The notes beneath the pieces are model-generated. The model was not told the origin of the DNA and ran no database searches. It saw nothing but the letters and a program-made list of their open reading frames with translations. Both the position numbers and the translations under genes were made by a program. From contig CAVOUB010000003.1 of NCBI GenBank assembly GCA_963699495.1, forward strand, positions 186,001-250,000: a stretch of DNA of 64,000 nt, in the 5' to 3' direction. Source of the stretch: JAIBJN01 sp963699495 (GTDB taxonomy: Bacteria; Actinomycetota; Thermoleophilia; Gaiellales; Gaiellaceae). This document shows, piece after piece, positions 50,026 to 58,166 of this stretch (positions within the stretch are counted from its first letter, which is position 1; each line of letters opens with the position of its first letter).

Positions 50026-51364
50026 GTGGCGCGTCCTTCCCTGCCCGAGCTTGTTTCGCGCTCGCTGACCCTTCTTCGAGCGTTTCTCCTGCTCAGCGCC
50101 GTCATCCTCGCAGCGGGCGCCGTCGTCCTCGGGACCCTGCTGACCGCCGCGCTCAGAAGCCAGGCGGTGGCGGACGCCGAGTCCAGCCTCGCCCAGTACA
50201 CGGATGCCGTCGTCGGCCCGCACCTCGTCCGAGACGGCGAGGTCGTCGTCGACGCCGACGCGACAGCCGTGATCGAGGACGACCTCGCGCGTCGCCCGAA
50301 TGTCGTCAACGTCAAGGTGTGGACGGACGAAGGGATACTCGCCTGGACGCGGCTCGACCCCGAGCGGATCGGCCGCACCTACCCGCTCGACGGGGAGCTG
50401 CTCGAGGCGATCGAGACCGGGAAGGCGGACGGCCACCTCGAAGCCCTTCCCGAGGAGGAGGACACCGCCGAGGCACTGGGCATCGACGAGCTCCTGGAGG
50501 TCTACGCTCCGATCCGCGCCGGCGGGGAGGTCGTCGGGGCATACGAGATCTACGCGGACGCGGCTCCCCTCGAGGCCTCGATCGCCGACCGGCGCCGGCT
50601 CATCTGGGTCGCCACGGCCGCTGTCTTCGCGCTCCTCTGGCTCGCGCTCGCGCTCCTGGTGCGCAACGCTTCGCAGACCCTGACGCGCCAGACCGAGGTA
50701 GTCCGCGAGCGGTCACGGGCGCTGGCCGAGTCGTATCGACGCCTGGAGGAGAGCGCCCTCGAGGCGGTGGAGACCCTGAACGCGACGGTCGAGGCCAAGG
50801 ACCCGTACACGGCAGGACACTCGCTGCGCGTGCAGCGGATCGCCGTCGCCGTCGGCGAAGAGCTCGGGTTCACTCCGAAGGAGCTCGAGGCACTCCGCTT
50901 CGGGGGCATGTTCCACGACATCGGCAAGCTCGCGGTCCCGGACTCGATCCTGACGAAGCCCGACCGGCTCACGCCCGAGGAGTACGAGCGGATCAAGGAG
51001 CATTCCGCCGAAGGCGCGCGCATCGTCGCCAAGCTCGGCCGCCTGCGAGACTGCGGTACCGATCATCCGCCATCACCACGAGCGGTGGGACGGTCGCGGC
51101 TACCCCGATGGCTTGGCCGGCACCGAGATCCCGCTGCCCGCTGCCGTCGTCGGCCTGGCCGACGCGTGGGACGCCATGACCACCGAACGGCCGTATCACC
51201 GGGCCCTCGACCTGGACGAGGCATTCGCCGAGGTTCGTGAGGGTCGCGGGACCCAGTTCGTCCCGGAGGTCGTCGACGCGTTCTTCTCGGTTGTACGGAA
51301 GCGACCGGGCGAGCTCGGCGCCGGGGACGAGGACGTAGACGCCGACGTCCGCGCGGTCGGCTAG
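50026..51364 (+). pseudogene. Membrane HD-GYP phosphodiesterase, interrupted by one +1 frameshift
   Basis: The GTG at 50026 opens VARPSLPELVSRSL, with membrane helices near residues 13-35 and 190-212 that flank an extracytoplasmic sensor of about 150 residues. The cytoplasmic part has LNATVEAKDPYTAGHS and the HD motif GGMFHDIGKLAVPD. At 51048-51054 one extra base (GAC-T-GCG) breaks the frame. The next frame begins VPIIRHHHERWDGRGYPDG, the HD-GYP signature, then ADAWDAMTTERPYHRAL, and ends at TAG 51362-51364. Deleting one base restores a 445-residue cyclic-di-GMP phosphodiesterase. Likely an assembly error, otherwise a recent pseudogene. Confidence 0.82.
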
Positions 51365-51376
51365 TCAGACCTCACG

Positions 51377-51640
51377 CTAGGCACCACCCGCCCCGGCGGG
51401 CAGGTAGAGGATCATCCCCGCCTGCAGCACCGCCGCGTGCAGGCCGTTGCGCTCGCGGATCCGCCACACGCCCTCTCGCGGATCCCCGCCGTAGCGATCG
51501 GAGGCGAGCTCCCAGAGGGTGTCTCCTGCCCGCACGACGTAGCGCTCCTCGGTGCCGGAGCCGCTGGAGGGCCTGGCGACCGCGAGCAGGAGCACGCCGA
51601 CGAGGGCGCAGAGGAGCAGGAACGGACGCAAAGCGAACAT
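51377..51640 (-). CDS. LysM-domain cell-envelope protein, SOS-type promoter
   Basis: An 87-residue protein with a short basic start, a membrane helix or uncleaved signal (RPFLLLCALVGVLLLAVA), and one LysM module (ERYVVRAGDTLWELASDRYGGDPREGVWRIRERNGL...LYLPAGA) that binds peptidoglycan. Its ATG (51640) lies inside a perfect LexA-type palindrome. Small LysM proteins under LexA control are known in Gram-positive bacteria as SOS-induced division inhibitors, such as YneA in Bacillus, and mycobacterial Rv2719c, often beside lexA. No lexA is visible here. A similar role is inferred. Confidence 0.8.
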   Translation of the reverse strand: MFALRPFLLLCALVGVLLLAVARPSSGSGTEERYVVRAGDTLWELASDRYGGDPREGVWRIRERNGLHAAVLQAGMILYLPAGAGGA

Positions 51641-51647
51641 GTGTTCG
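51634..51647. promoter_or_regulatory. LexA/SOS box over the LysM gene start
   Basis: CGAACATGTGTTCG matches the Gram-positive LexA (DinR) box CGAAC-N4-GTTCG in every fixed position. It spans the start codon of the LysM gene, so the RNA is probably leaderless or begins a few bases upstream (a possible -10 TACCAT is 8 bases before the ATG). Bound LexA would block RNA polymerase until DNA damage. Confidence 0.8.
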
Positions 51648-51730
51648 TATGGTACCCACCCGATCGGATGGACGCCACCCCTGCCGGCGATCTCGCCCGT
51701 ACTGCGGAATCGTGTCCCCGGCCTGCGCGA

Positions 51731-52846
51731 TCAGATGAGACCGTCGACGAAGCGCCCGTCGCGGTAGACGAGGTCGCCGTCGGCGTACACCTCGCTGCCC
51801 GTCCGGAGGTCGCAGACGAGGTCCCAGTGGAGCGCCGAGTGCACCTTTCCCCCGGATTCCGGATACGACGCTCCGAGCGCCAGGTGAACTGTGCCGCCGA
51901 TCTTCTCGTCGAACAGCGTGTGCCCTGTGAACTCGCCGACCGCGTCGTTCAGGCCGAACGAGAACTCGCCTGCCCGCCGGGCCCCCTCGTCCAGGGCCAG
52001 CATCTCGCGCAGGAACGTCTCGCCCGCGGCCGCTTCGGCCCGGACCACCTCGCCGGCCCGGAACTCCAGCTCGACCCCGCTGACGCGACGCCCGGCATAG
52101 CTGGCGGGATAGCTGAACCGGATCGTGCCGTCGACCTTCGTCTCGACCGGGCCCGTGAAGACCTCGCCGTCCGGGAAGTTCTCGAGGCCGTCGCAGGGAA
52201 CCCACGTGCGTCCCTCGACCCCAAGCGTCAGGTCCGTCCCCTCTCCGACGACGCGGATCTCCTTCCGCTCGTCGAGCCACTCCGCGAGGCGGCGAAAGGT
52301 TCGGCCGAGGGCTTCCCACTCGGCGACCGGGTCGTCGCGGTCGAGCAGGCCGGCGTGGTAGACGAAATCCTCGTACTCCGCCAGCGACATGTCGGCGTCC
52401 TGGGCCGCGGCATCCGTCGGGAAGAGGGTGACGACGGCCCGGAGGTCACCGGCGCTTGCCCGCGCGAAGTGGATGCGGCGAAGCGGTTCCCGCGCCCGCT
52501 CGGCGTGCGCCTGCCGCTCCGGGTCGACTCCCGAGTTCGCGCGGGTGTTGACGTCGGCCTCGATGGCGATCCGAACGTCGGCGCGCTCGACCTCGGCCCG
52601 CCGCAGCGGGCTCACCCAGTCGAGCTGGGCGTCGGTGCCTTCCCGCAGGAGCAGCTCCGGAGCGCCGTCGACGTCAAGACGTAGGTGCGGGTGACCGCCG
52701 GCCTCGAGCACCCTCTGCCAGACCTCGCGGACGAGGGGAGCAGCGGCGGGCCCCGTGTCGATGCAGACGAGGTCGCCCTTCCGCACTCTGGTCGAGTAGT
52801 CGACGAGGACGCCCGCCAGACGCTCGACGCGGCTGGTCTCAGCCAC
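51731..52846 (-). CDS. M29-family aminopeptidase (first copy)
   Basis: A 371-residue metallo-aminopeptidase of the AmpS/PepS (M29) family. The N-terminal domain starts ERLAGVLVDYSTRVRKGDLVCI; the metal-binding C-terminal domain has the Glu in FPDGEVFTGPVE, LFDEKIGGTVHLALGASYPE and the HxD motif ALHWDLVCDLRTGSEVYADGDLV. All of the family's metal ligands appear present. It releases N-terminal residues from peptides in the cytoplasm. The start overlaps the second M29 gene by eight bases, so these are tandem paralogues in one operon with the D-glutamate-type genes upstream. Confidence 0.92.
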   Translation of the reverse strand: MAETSRVERLAGVLVDYSTRVRKGDLVCIDTGPAAAPLVREVWQRVLEAGGHPHLRLDVDGAPELLLREGTDAQLDWVSPLRRAEVERADVRIAIEADVNTRANSGVDPERQAHAERAREPLRRIHFARASAGDLRAVVTLFPTDAAAQDADMSLAEYEDFVYHAGLLDRDDPVAEWEALGRTFRRLAEWLDERKEIRVVGEGTDLTLGVEGRTWVPCDGLENFPDGEVFTGPVETKVDGTIRFSYPASYAGRRVSGVELEFRAGEVVRAEAAAGETFLREMLALDEGARRAGEFSFGLNDAVGEFTGHTLFDEKIGGTVHLALGASYPESGGKVHSALHWDLVCDLRTGSEVYADGDLVYRDGRFVDGLI

Positions 52847-53981
52847 GGACCCCGCTTTCGACCACCTGGAGCGCGGGCTCGGCCAGGAAGCGGCCGTCCT
52901 TCCAGATCAGCTCGCCGTCGGCGGAGACCTCTCCCTCGTCCCGGAGGTCGCAGATCATGTCCCAGTGCAGGCCCGAAGTGTTCTGGCCGCCGGCCTGCGG
53001 AAAGCCCGAGCCGAGCGCCAGGTGCATCGTTCCGCCGATCTTCTCGTCGAAGAGGATGTTGCGGGTGAAGCGGTCGATCTCGTAGTTCAGGCCGAAGGCG
53101 ACCTCGCCGAGGACGCGGGCGCCCGCGTCCATCTCGAGCAGTGACTGGAGATAGTCGTCCCCGCGTGAGGCCTTGGCGTGGACGACGCGTCCGCCCTCGA
53201 AGCGCAGGAGGACGTCCTCCACCTCACGGCCGTGGTAGACGGCCGGGAACGTGTAGCGGATCTCGCCCTCGGTCTGCGTCTCCACCGGGCTCGTGAACAC
53301 CTCCCCGTCGGGCATGTTGTAGCGGCCGTCGGCGGCCATCCAGGTCCGTCCCTCGACCCCGAGGCGGAGGTCGGTGTCGGGCCCGACGATCCGGAGCTCG
53401 CGGACGCCGCCCAGCTCGCTCGCGCGGGCCGAAAGGTGGGTGGAGGTCGCGCGCCAGTGCGAAGCCGGGTCGTCCTCGTGCACGTGGCAGGCATCGAAGA
53501 CGAAGGCCTCGTACTCGGCGAGCGACATCTCGGCCTCCTGGGCGTGCGCGTTCGTGGGAAACAAGGTCCCGACCCAGCTCATCTCGCCCTTCGAGATGCG
53601 TTCCCAGCGGCGGTTGGAGAGCTTCCGCTGCGCGGAGATGTAGGCCGCGTGGCGTGTCGGATCGACGCGCGAGAGGGCCCGCGTGTTCGTCTCGGACCAG
53701 ATGGTCACGAGCGCGTCGAGCTGCTCGATCTCCTCCCACTGGATCGGCGAGAGATACGTGAGCTGCTCGTCGGAGCCGTGGAGGAAGAGCGACTCGCCGA
53801 GGCCCGAGAGGCCGACGTTCGTGTACGGGAGCGCGCCCGCCCGAAGCGCGGCTCGGTAGAGCGCCAGAACGAGGGGCGCGCCGGCGTCCAGGCTGTCGAC
53901 GCGCACGACCTGACCTTCTCGCAGCGCGAGCGAGTAGTCGACGAGCAGGTCCGCGAGGCGGTCGACGCGCGGGTCGGTCAT
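52839..53981 (-). CDS. M29-family aminopeptidase (second copy)
   Basis: A 380-residue paralogue of the adjacent M29 gene, with the same N-terminal DRLADLLVDYSLALREGQVVRV and metal-binding set MPDGEVFTSPVE, LFDEKIGGTMHLALGSGFPQ and LHWDMICDLRDEGEVSADGELI. It differs in the segment between the two domains (residues 150-200). Two similar peptidases in a row suggest different peptide preferences. The start overlaps the DUF1611 gene's end by four bases. Confidence 0.92.
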   Translation of the reverse strand: MTDPRVDRLADLLVDYSLALREGQVVRVDSLDAGAPLVLALYRAALRAGALPYTNVGLSGLGESLFLHGSDEQLTYLSPIQWEEIEQLDALVTIWSETNTRALSRVDPTRHAAYISAQRKLSNRRWERISKGEMSWVGTLFPTNAHAQEAEMSLAEYEAFVFDACHVHEDDPASHWRATSTHLSARASELGGVRELRIVGPDTDLRLGVEGRTWMAADGRYNMPDGEVFTSPVETQTEGEIRYTFPAVYHGREVEDVLLRFEGGRVVHAKASRGDDYLQSLLEMDAGARVLGEVAFGLNYEIDRFTRNILFDEKIGGTMHLALGSGFPQAGGQNTSGLHWDMICDLRDEGEVSADGELIWKDGRFLAEPALQVVESGVRG

Positions 53982-55012
53982 CGGCCCGTTATACCCGACG
54001 GCAAACCCTTCAAGACGGCTGCGAGCAGCCGTTCGCTGCCGAAACGGACAGGATCGTCGGTGGGCAGGCCCGTCTCGGCCTCGGCCGCCGCGATCGCGGC
54101 GCGGGCCGCGTCCTCGTCCAACCGGCCCGTGTTGAGCGCTATCGCCACCACCCGGGCGGGCCGGACGGGCAGCGCCAGTCGCTCGTAGAGGTCGACGAGC
54201 TCGCCGAGCGGAGGGATCGGATGCCCGGGCACGCCTTCGATCTCCGTGTCCCCGGCGCGGTGCACCAGCACCAGGACATGCGGCACGCTCCCGTGGTAGA
54301 GGCCGAGGGTGACTCCCGAGAACTGCGGGTGGACGATCGAGCCCTGGCCTTCCACGAAGAGCAGGTCTCCCCGCTTGGCGCCTTCGACGACGAGCCTCTC
54401 CCCCGCCCCGGCCAGGAAGTCCGAGACGACGGCGTCGACGGCGATGCCCCAGCCCTCGATCATGATCCCGGTCTGGCCGGTGGGCACGAACACCGAGGCC
54501 AGGCCGCGCGCTCGGGCCGCACGGTCGAGCTCGACAGCGACCGTCTTCTTCCCGACCGCGCAGTCGGAGCCGACGGTGAGGACGACGGCGGCGCCGTGCG
54601 TGAGGTTCTCGCCGGTGGGGACGCTCAGGTCGGCCGGCGGGCGGCGGTAGTCGCGGAGCTCGACACCGTGCTCGCGCGCGAGCGCGGCGAGCTCGGGGTC
54701 GTCGGCGAGGAACTCGTGCATCCCCGCCTCGACGTCCAGGCCCGCCTCGATCGCCGCCCGGAGGATGCCGCGCCAGACCGGAGGGAGCCGTCCGCCCGCG
54801 ACAGCCACGCCGACCAGCGCAACGGTGGGCTCGTAGGCCAGCGCGTCTGCGACGGTGGCCACCACGGGAACCCCTTCGACCGTCTCTCCGGCACGCGTCG
54901 AGTCGAGCACCGCGACGACCGGGTCGGACCCGTACCGGATGATTCCGTACGTGGTCTTCCCGTAGTGGTCGTCGCCGGAGTACTCCTCAGCGAGGGCGAG
55001 ATACCGCTTCAT
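53978..55012 (-). CDS. DUF1611 protein, DgcN-like (D-glutamate N-acetyltransferase candidate)
   Basis: A 344-residue DUF1611 protein. The N-terminal Rossmann-like domain is followed by a P-loop domain with VLTVGSDCAVGKKTVAVELDRAA near residue 156 and FVEGQGSIVHPQFSGV near 240. A DUF1611 member, DgcN, was reported as a D-glutamate N-acetyltransferase that works with an enolase-superfamily racemase (DgcA) in bacteria and archaea. The gene here overlaps the epimerase gene upstream by 26 bases, the same pairing. I chose ATG 55012 because a longer frame has no similarity. Assignment rests on gene pairing and family. Confidence 0.75.
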   Translation of the reverse strand: MKRYLALAEEYSGDDHYGKTTYGIIRYGSDPVVAVLDSTRAGETVEGVPVVATVADALAYEPTVALVGVAVAGGRLPPVWRGILRAAIEAGLDVEAGMHEFLADDPELAALAREHGVELRDYRRPPADLSVPTGENLTHGAAVVLTVGSDCAVGKKTVAVELDRAARARGLASVFVPTGQTGIMIEGWGIAVDAVVSDFLAGAGERLVVEGAKRGDLLFVEGQGSIVHPQFSGVTLGLYHGSVPHVLVLVHRAGDTEIEGVPGHPIPPLGELVDLYERLALPVRPARVVAIALNTGRLDEDAARAAIAAAEAETGLPTDDPVRFGSERLLAAVLKGLPSGITGR

Positions 55013-56012
55013 GGACTCCCAGTCCTGGTTCGGCCGACGGCATCTGGACGCCGTCGGCAAACTCGATCCCCGGCCACGGGTCGTCGGCGATCAGCAGGTT
55101 GCCGTCGAGGTCGAGGTGGTCACAGAGACTGCCGATCTGAGCCGCCGCAGCGATGCCGAGCCCGGATTCGATCATGCAGCCGAGCATGACGCCGAGCCCG
55201 AGGGCGCGGGCGGCGTGCGCCATGCGCACCGCCTCGCGGATGCCGCCGCTCTTCGCCAGCTTGATGTTGATCCCGTGCGCCCGGTCGGCGCAGGCAGCCA
55301 CGGTCGCCAGCGTGTGCACGTCCTCGTCGAGGTAGATGGGGAGCGGGGATTCCCGCTTCAGGCGCTCTCCGCCGGGGTCGCCGGCGGGCAGCGGCTGCTC
55401 CACGTACTGGACGCCGAGCGCGGCCAGCTCCGGCACCGACTCGAGTGCCTCGTCCAGCTCCCAGTACTCGTTGACGTCCACCTGGAGCGGCAGGTCGGTG
55501 ACGGCGCGCACCGCGCGCACGCGCTCGACGTCGAGCCCGTCGCGGCCGCCCAGCTTCAGCTTCAGACGGCGGAAGCGCGGGTCGACGAGGCCGGCGCGCC
55601 GGGCCATGTCGTCCGGATCGCCGAGCCAGATCGTCCACGAGGTCGGAGGCCCGCCGCGCTCGAGGCCGAGCAGCCGCCACGTGGGCTCCCCCACGAGCTT
55701 CCCGCAGAGGTCGTGCAGCGCCGCGTCGATCGCCGACTTCGCAGCATGGTTCCCCTCCAGCTCCGCCAGGCGGAGGCCCACCGCCTCGAGCGCGAAGGGA
55801 TCCTCCCCGAGGACCGCGGCGGTCTCGTCCAGGAACGCCTCAGCGCCCTCGACGCTCTCGCCGTAGTGGGACTGCGGCTGCGCCTCACCAAAGCCCGAGG
55901 CCCCGCCGTGCTCGACCTCGACCCAGAGGACGTGCTCCTCGACGGTCGTCTCCCGCGAGATCGTGAAGGGCTCCGCGAGCTGGAGAGTCGCGCGTCGGTG
56001 GGTGAGCTTCAC
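54987..56012 (-). CDS. Dipeptide epimerase/N-acyl amino acid racemase (DgcA-like enolase superfamily)
   Basis: A 341-residue enolase-superfamily enzyme. The acid/base lysine pair is K-x-K in RRLKLKLGG near residue 152, metal ligands are Asp in LQVDVNEYW, Glu in YVEQPLP and Asp in YLDEDV, and the opposite-face Lys is in NIKLAKSGGI. This is the active-site set of L-Ala-D/L-Glu epimerases and N-acetyl-Glu racemases. Coupled to a DgcN-like gene, it is best seen as the racemase of a D-glutamate route, with Ala-Glu epimerase as the alternative for murein peptides. The start is GTG 56012, with no ribosome site; leaderless mRNA is possible. Confidence 0.85.
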   Translation of the reverse strand: MKLTHRRATLQLAEPFTISRETTVEEHVLWVEVEHGGASGFGEAQPQSHYGESVEGAEAFLDETAAVLGEDPFALEAVGLRLAELEGNHAAKSAIDAALHDLCGKLVGEPTWRLLGLERGGPPTSWTIWLGDPDDMARRAGLVDPRFRRLKLKLGGRDGLDVERVRAVRAVTDLPLQVDVNEYWELDEALESVPELAALGVQYVEQPLPAGDPGGERLKRESPLPIYLDEDVHTLATVAACADRAHGINIKLAKSGGIREAVRMAHAARALGLGVMLGCMIESGLGIAAAAQIGSLCDHLDLDGNLLIADDPWPGIEFADGVQMPSAEPGLGVHEAVSRPR

Positions 56013-56034
56013 CCCGGGTACACTAAGCCCCTCC

Positions 56035-56107
56035 GCGCCTGTAGCTCAGGGGATAGAGCGCGCGCCTCCGGAGCGCGAGGTCGTAGGTTCGATTCCTACC
56101 AGGCGCA
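56035..56107 (+). tRNA. tRNA-Arg (anticodon CCG)
   Basis: A complete 73-base cloverleaf. The acceptor stem GCGCCTG (56035-56041) pairs with CAGGCGC (56100-56106), the D-stem is GCTC/GAGC, the anticodon stem CGCGC/GCGCG holds the loop CTCCGGA with CCG at 56068-56070, and the T-stem GTAGG/CCTAC holds TTCGATT. The discriminator base is A, and CCA is not encoded. It reads CGG codons. Folding is perfect, so function is likely. Confidence 0.97.
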
Positions 56108-56122
56108 TTTCGCGTCCCCAGC

Positions 56123-57091
56123 TCAGAGCCAGCCCCGGCGCCGGAAGTTCCAGTAGAGCGCGGCGCAGGCGGCGGCAATGACGGCGATGACGATCGCGAA
56201 CCCGAAGCGCGAGTCGAGTCCCGGCATGTTGTCGAAGTTCATGCCGTAGATCCCCGCGATCGCGGTCGGCACCGCGACGATTGCCGCCCAGGCCGAGATC
56301 CTCCGCACGTCCTCGTTCTGGCGAACGCTCGCCTGCGTCAGGTTTGCGGCGAGCACGCTCGTGAGCAGGTCGCGGAACCCCTCGACCTGGTCGACGACGC
56401 GCAGCAGGTGGTCGTGGACGTCGCGGAAATACGGCTGGACGGCCGCCGGGACGAGGTCGTACCGGCCGACAGCAAGGTCGTCGAGCGGATCGAGCAGCGG
56501 CGTGACGGCGTCGTGCAGCTCCAACACCTCGCGTTTGAGGTTGTAGATGCGTTCGGCGGGGTTGCTCCGCGAGGCGGAGAACACGTCTCCTTCCAGTTTC
56601 CGGATCGCCTGGTCGAGCCCGTCGATCACCGGGACGTAGTCGTCCACGACCCGGTCGACGACAGCCCAGAGGACGGCGCCCGGTCCGGCTTCGAGGAGGT
56701 CCGGACGCTCCTCCAGCTGCAGCCGAACGTCGTGCAGCGACGTCGTGCCGTGCCGGACGGTGATCACGAAGCTCTCGCCGACGAAGACGAGGATCTCCCC
56801 GAACTTCACGACGTCGTCGCCCCCCGCCAACCGTGCCGTCCTGAGGACGAGGAACAGCGAGTCGTCGTAGGTCTCGAGCTTCGGTCGCTGGTGCGCCTTG
56901 ACCGCGTCCTCGACCGCAAGCTCGTGGAGGGCGAACTCGCGCTGCACCGAGTCGAACTCGGGCACGGTCGGGTTGACGAGGCCGATCCAGGCAAATGCCT
57001 TGTCGGCGCGGATGGCCTCGTACGCATCATCGACCGCCAGATCGCCGGGGAGACGGCGGCCGTCCTCGTACACGGCGCAATCGACGATCAC
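56123..57091 (-). CDS. CorA-family metal cation transporter (first copy)
   Basis: A 322-residue CorA. The GTG at 57091 gives VIVDCAVYEDGRRLPGDLA, the usual start of actinobacterial CorA. The soluble funnel has VQREFALHELAVEDAVKAHQRPKLETYDD. Two C-terminal membrane helices carry the selectivity motif YGMNFDNMP between them. It is divergent from the second CorA gene and convergent with the tRNA. Substrates are usually magnesium, cobalt or nickel. Confidence 0.92.
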   Translation of the reverse strand: MIVDCAVYEDGRRLPGDLAVDDAYEAIRADKAFAWIGLVNPTVPEFDSVQREFALHELAVEDAVKAHQRPKLETYDDSLFLVLRTARLAGGDDVVKFGEILVFVGESFVITVRHGTTSLHDVRLQLEERPDLLEAGPGAVLWAVVDRVVDDYVPVIDGLDQAIRKLEGDVFSASRSNPAERIYNLKREVLELHDAVTPLLDPLDDLAVGRYDLVPAAVQPYFRDVHDHLLRVVDQVEGFRDLLTSVLAANLTQASVRQNEDVRRISAWAAIVAVPTAIAGIYGMNFDNMPGLDSRFGFAIVIAVIAAACAALYWNFRRRGWL

Positions 57092-57176
57092 GCGCGAATT
57101 ATCGTCGATCCGCGGCGAGGGATTGCCAGTAGAATCGCGTACTTGGAGATGCAACTGGACGATCCCCTCAGTACCT

Positions 57177-58166
57177 ATGGCACGGCCGACGCTCCCACGC
57201 CTTCGGCGAGGACGAGCCCGCGGTGTAGCGGGCGACGTCGTCGAGCGGACCGAGCCGCGCATCTCCGAGCTCTCCGCTGAGGGCCTGACCTGGGTTCACG
57301 CCGAGCGGCCCGGCGCCCTCGAGGTCGCCTACCTCGCCGACCGCTTCGGCTTCCACGAGCTCGACATCGAGGACGTCCTCTCGAAGCGGCAGCGGCCGAA
57401 GATCGACGAGTACCCGGACTACATCTTCCTCGTCCTCCACTTCCCCTTCTACGACAAGGCCGTGCGCCGTCTGAACGCCGCGGAGCTGGACGTCTTCCTC
57501 GGCCAGGACTTCCTGATCACGCTGCCGAACGTCGAGCTGCTGCCGGTCTCCTACCTCTTCCGGCGCTGCGAGGGCGATCCGGAGCTGCGAAACGAGCTGT
57601 TCAAGGGCTCCGGCTACCTGCTCTACCAGGTCCTCGACGACCTCTTCGACTACTGCTTCCCGATCCTGGACAAGGTCGGGGGCAAGCTCGACGCGATCGA
57701 GGCGGGCATCTTCGAGGAGCGCTCCGAGGACGTCGTGCGCGACATCTCGAACGCGAAGCAGGAGATCATCGCCTACCGCAAGATCATCAAGCCCGAGCGG
57801 GCGACGCTGCGCATGCTCGAGCGCTCGACGCAGCGCTTCCTGCCCGAGGACCTCGAGCTCTACTTCGACGACATCGTCGACGCTGCCGAGCGGATCTGGG
57901 ACCTCCTGGACAACTTCAAGGAGGTCATCGAGGGCCTCGAGTCGACGAACGAGGCCTTCATCTCGCACAAGCAGCAGTACCGGCTGCAGCTGCTCACGGT
58001 CGTCACTGTGATCCTCCTGCCGCTCACCCTCATCACCGGCGTCTTCGGGATGAACGTCGGTGTCCCCGGCGAGGGCGAGATCGAGGCCTTCTGGGTGATC
58101 GTGGTCTCGATGGCGGCCATCGGCCTGGGGCTGCTGGCGCTCTTCCGCTGGCGCCGCTGGCTGTGA
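57177..58166 (+). CDS. CorA-family metal cation transporter (second copy)
   Basis: A 329-residue CorA. The ATG at 57177 is preceded by no good ribosome site, so leaderless start is possible. The funnel reads VAYLADRFGFHELDIEDVLSKRQRPKIDEYPDYIFLVLHF; two final helices flank VFGMNVGVPGE, the GMN motif with a shortened loop. The sequence is diverged from the first copy. The next CorA-like gene starts inside its stop codon, so they are cotranscribed. Confidence 0.92.
   Translation: MARPTLPRLRRGRARGVAGDVVERTEPRISELSAEGLTWVHAERPGALEVAYLADRFGFHELDIEDVLSKRQRPKIDEYPDYIFLVLHFPFYDKAVRRLNAAELDVFLGQDFLITLPNVELLPVSYLFRRCEGDPELRNELFKGSGYLLYQVLDDLFDYCFPILDKVGGKLDAIEAGIFEERSEDVVRDISNAKQEIIAYRKIIKPERATLRMLERSTQRFLPEDLELYFDDIVDAAERIWDLLDNFKEVIEGLESTNEAFISHKQQYRLQLLTVVTVILLPLTLITGVFGMNVGVPGEGEIEAFWVIVVSMAAIGLGLLALFRWRRWL

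Noticed and set aside
51377..51730. lexA gene next to the LysM gene
   Set aside because: The neighbouring frames are HD-GYP and M29 peptidase; no helix-turn-helix or Ser-Lys protease motif is present.
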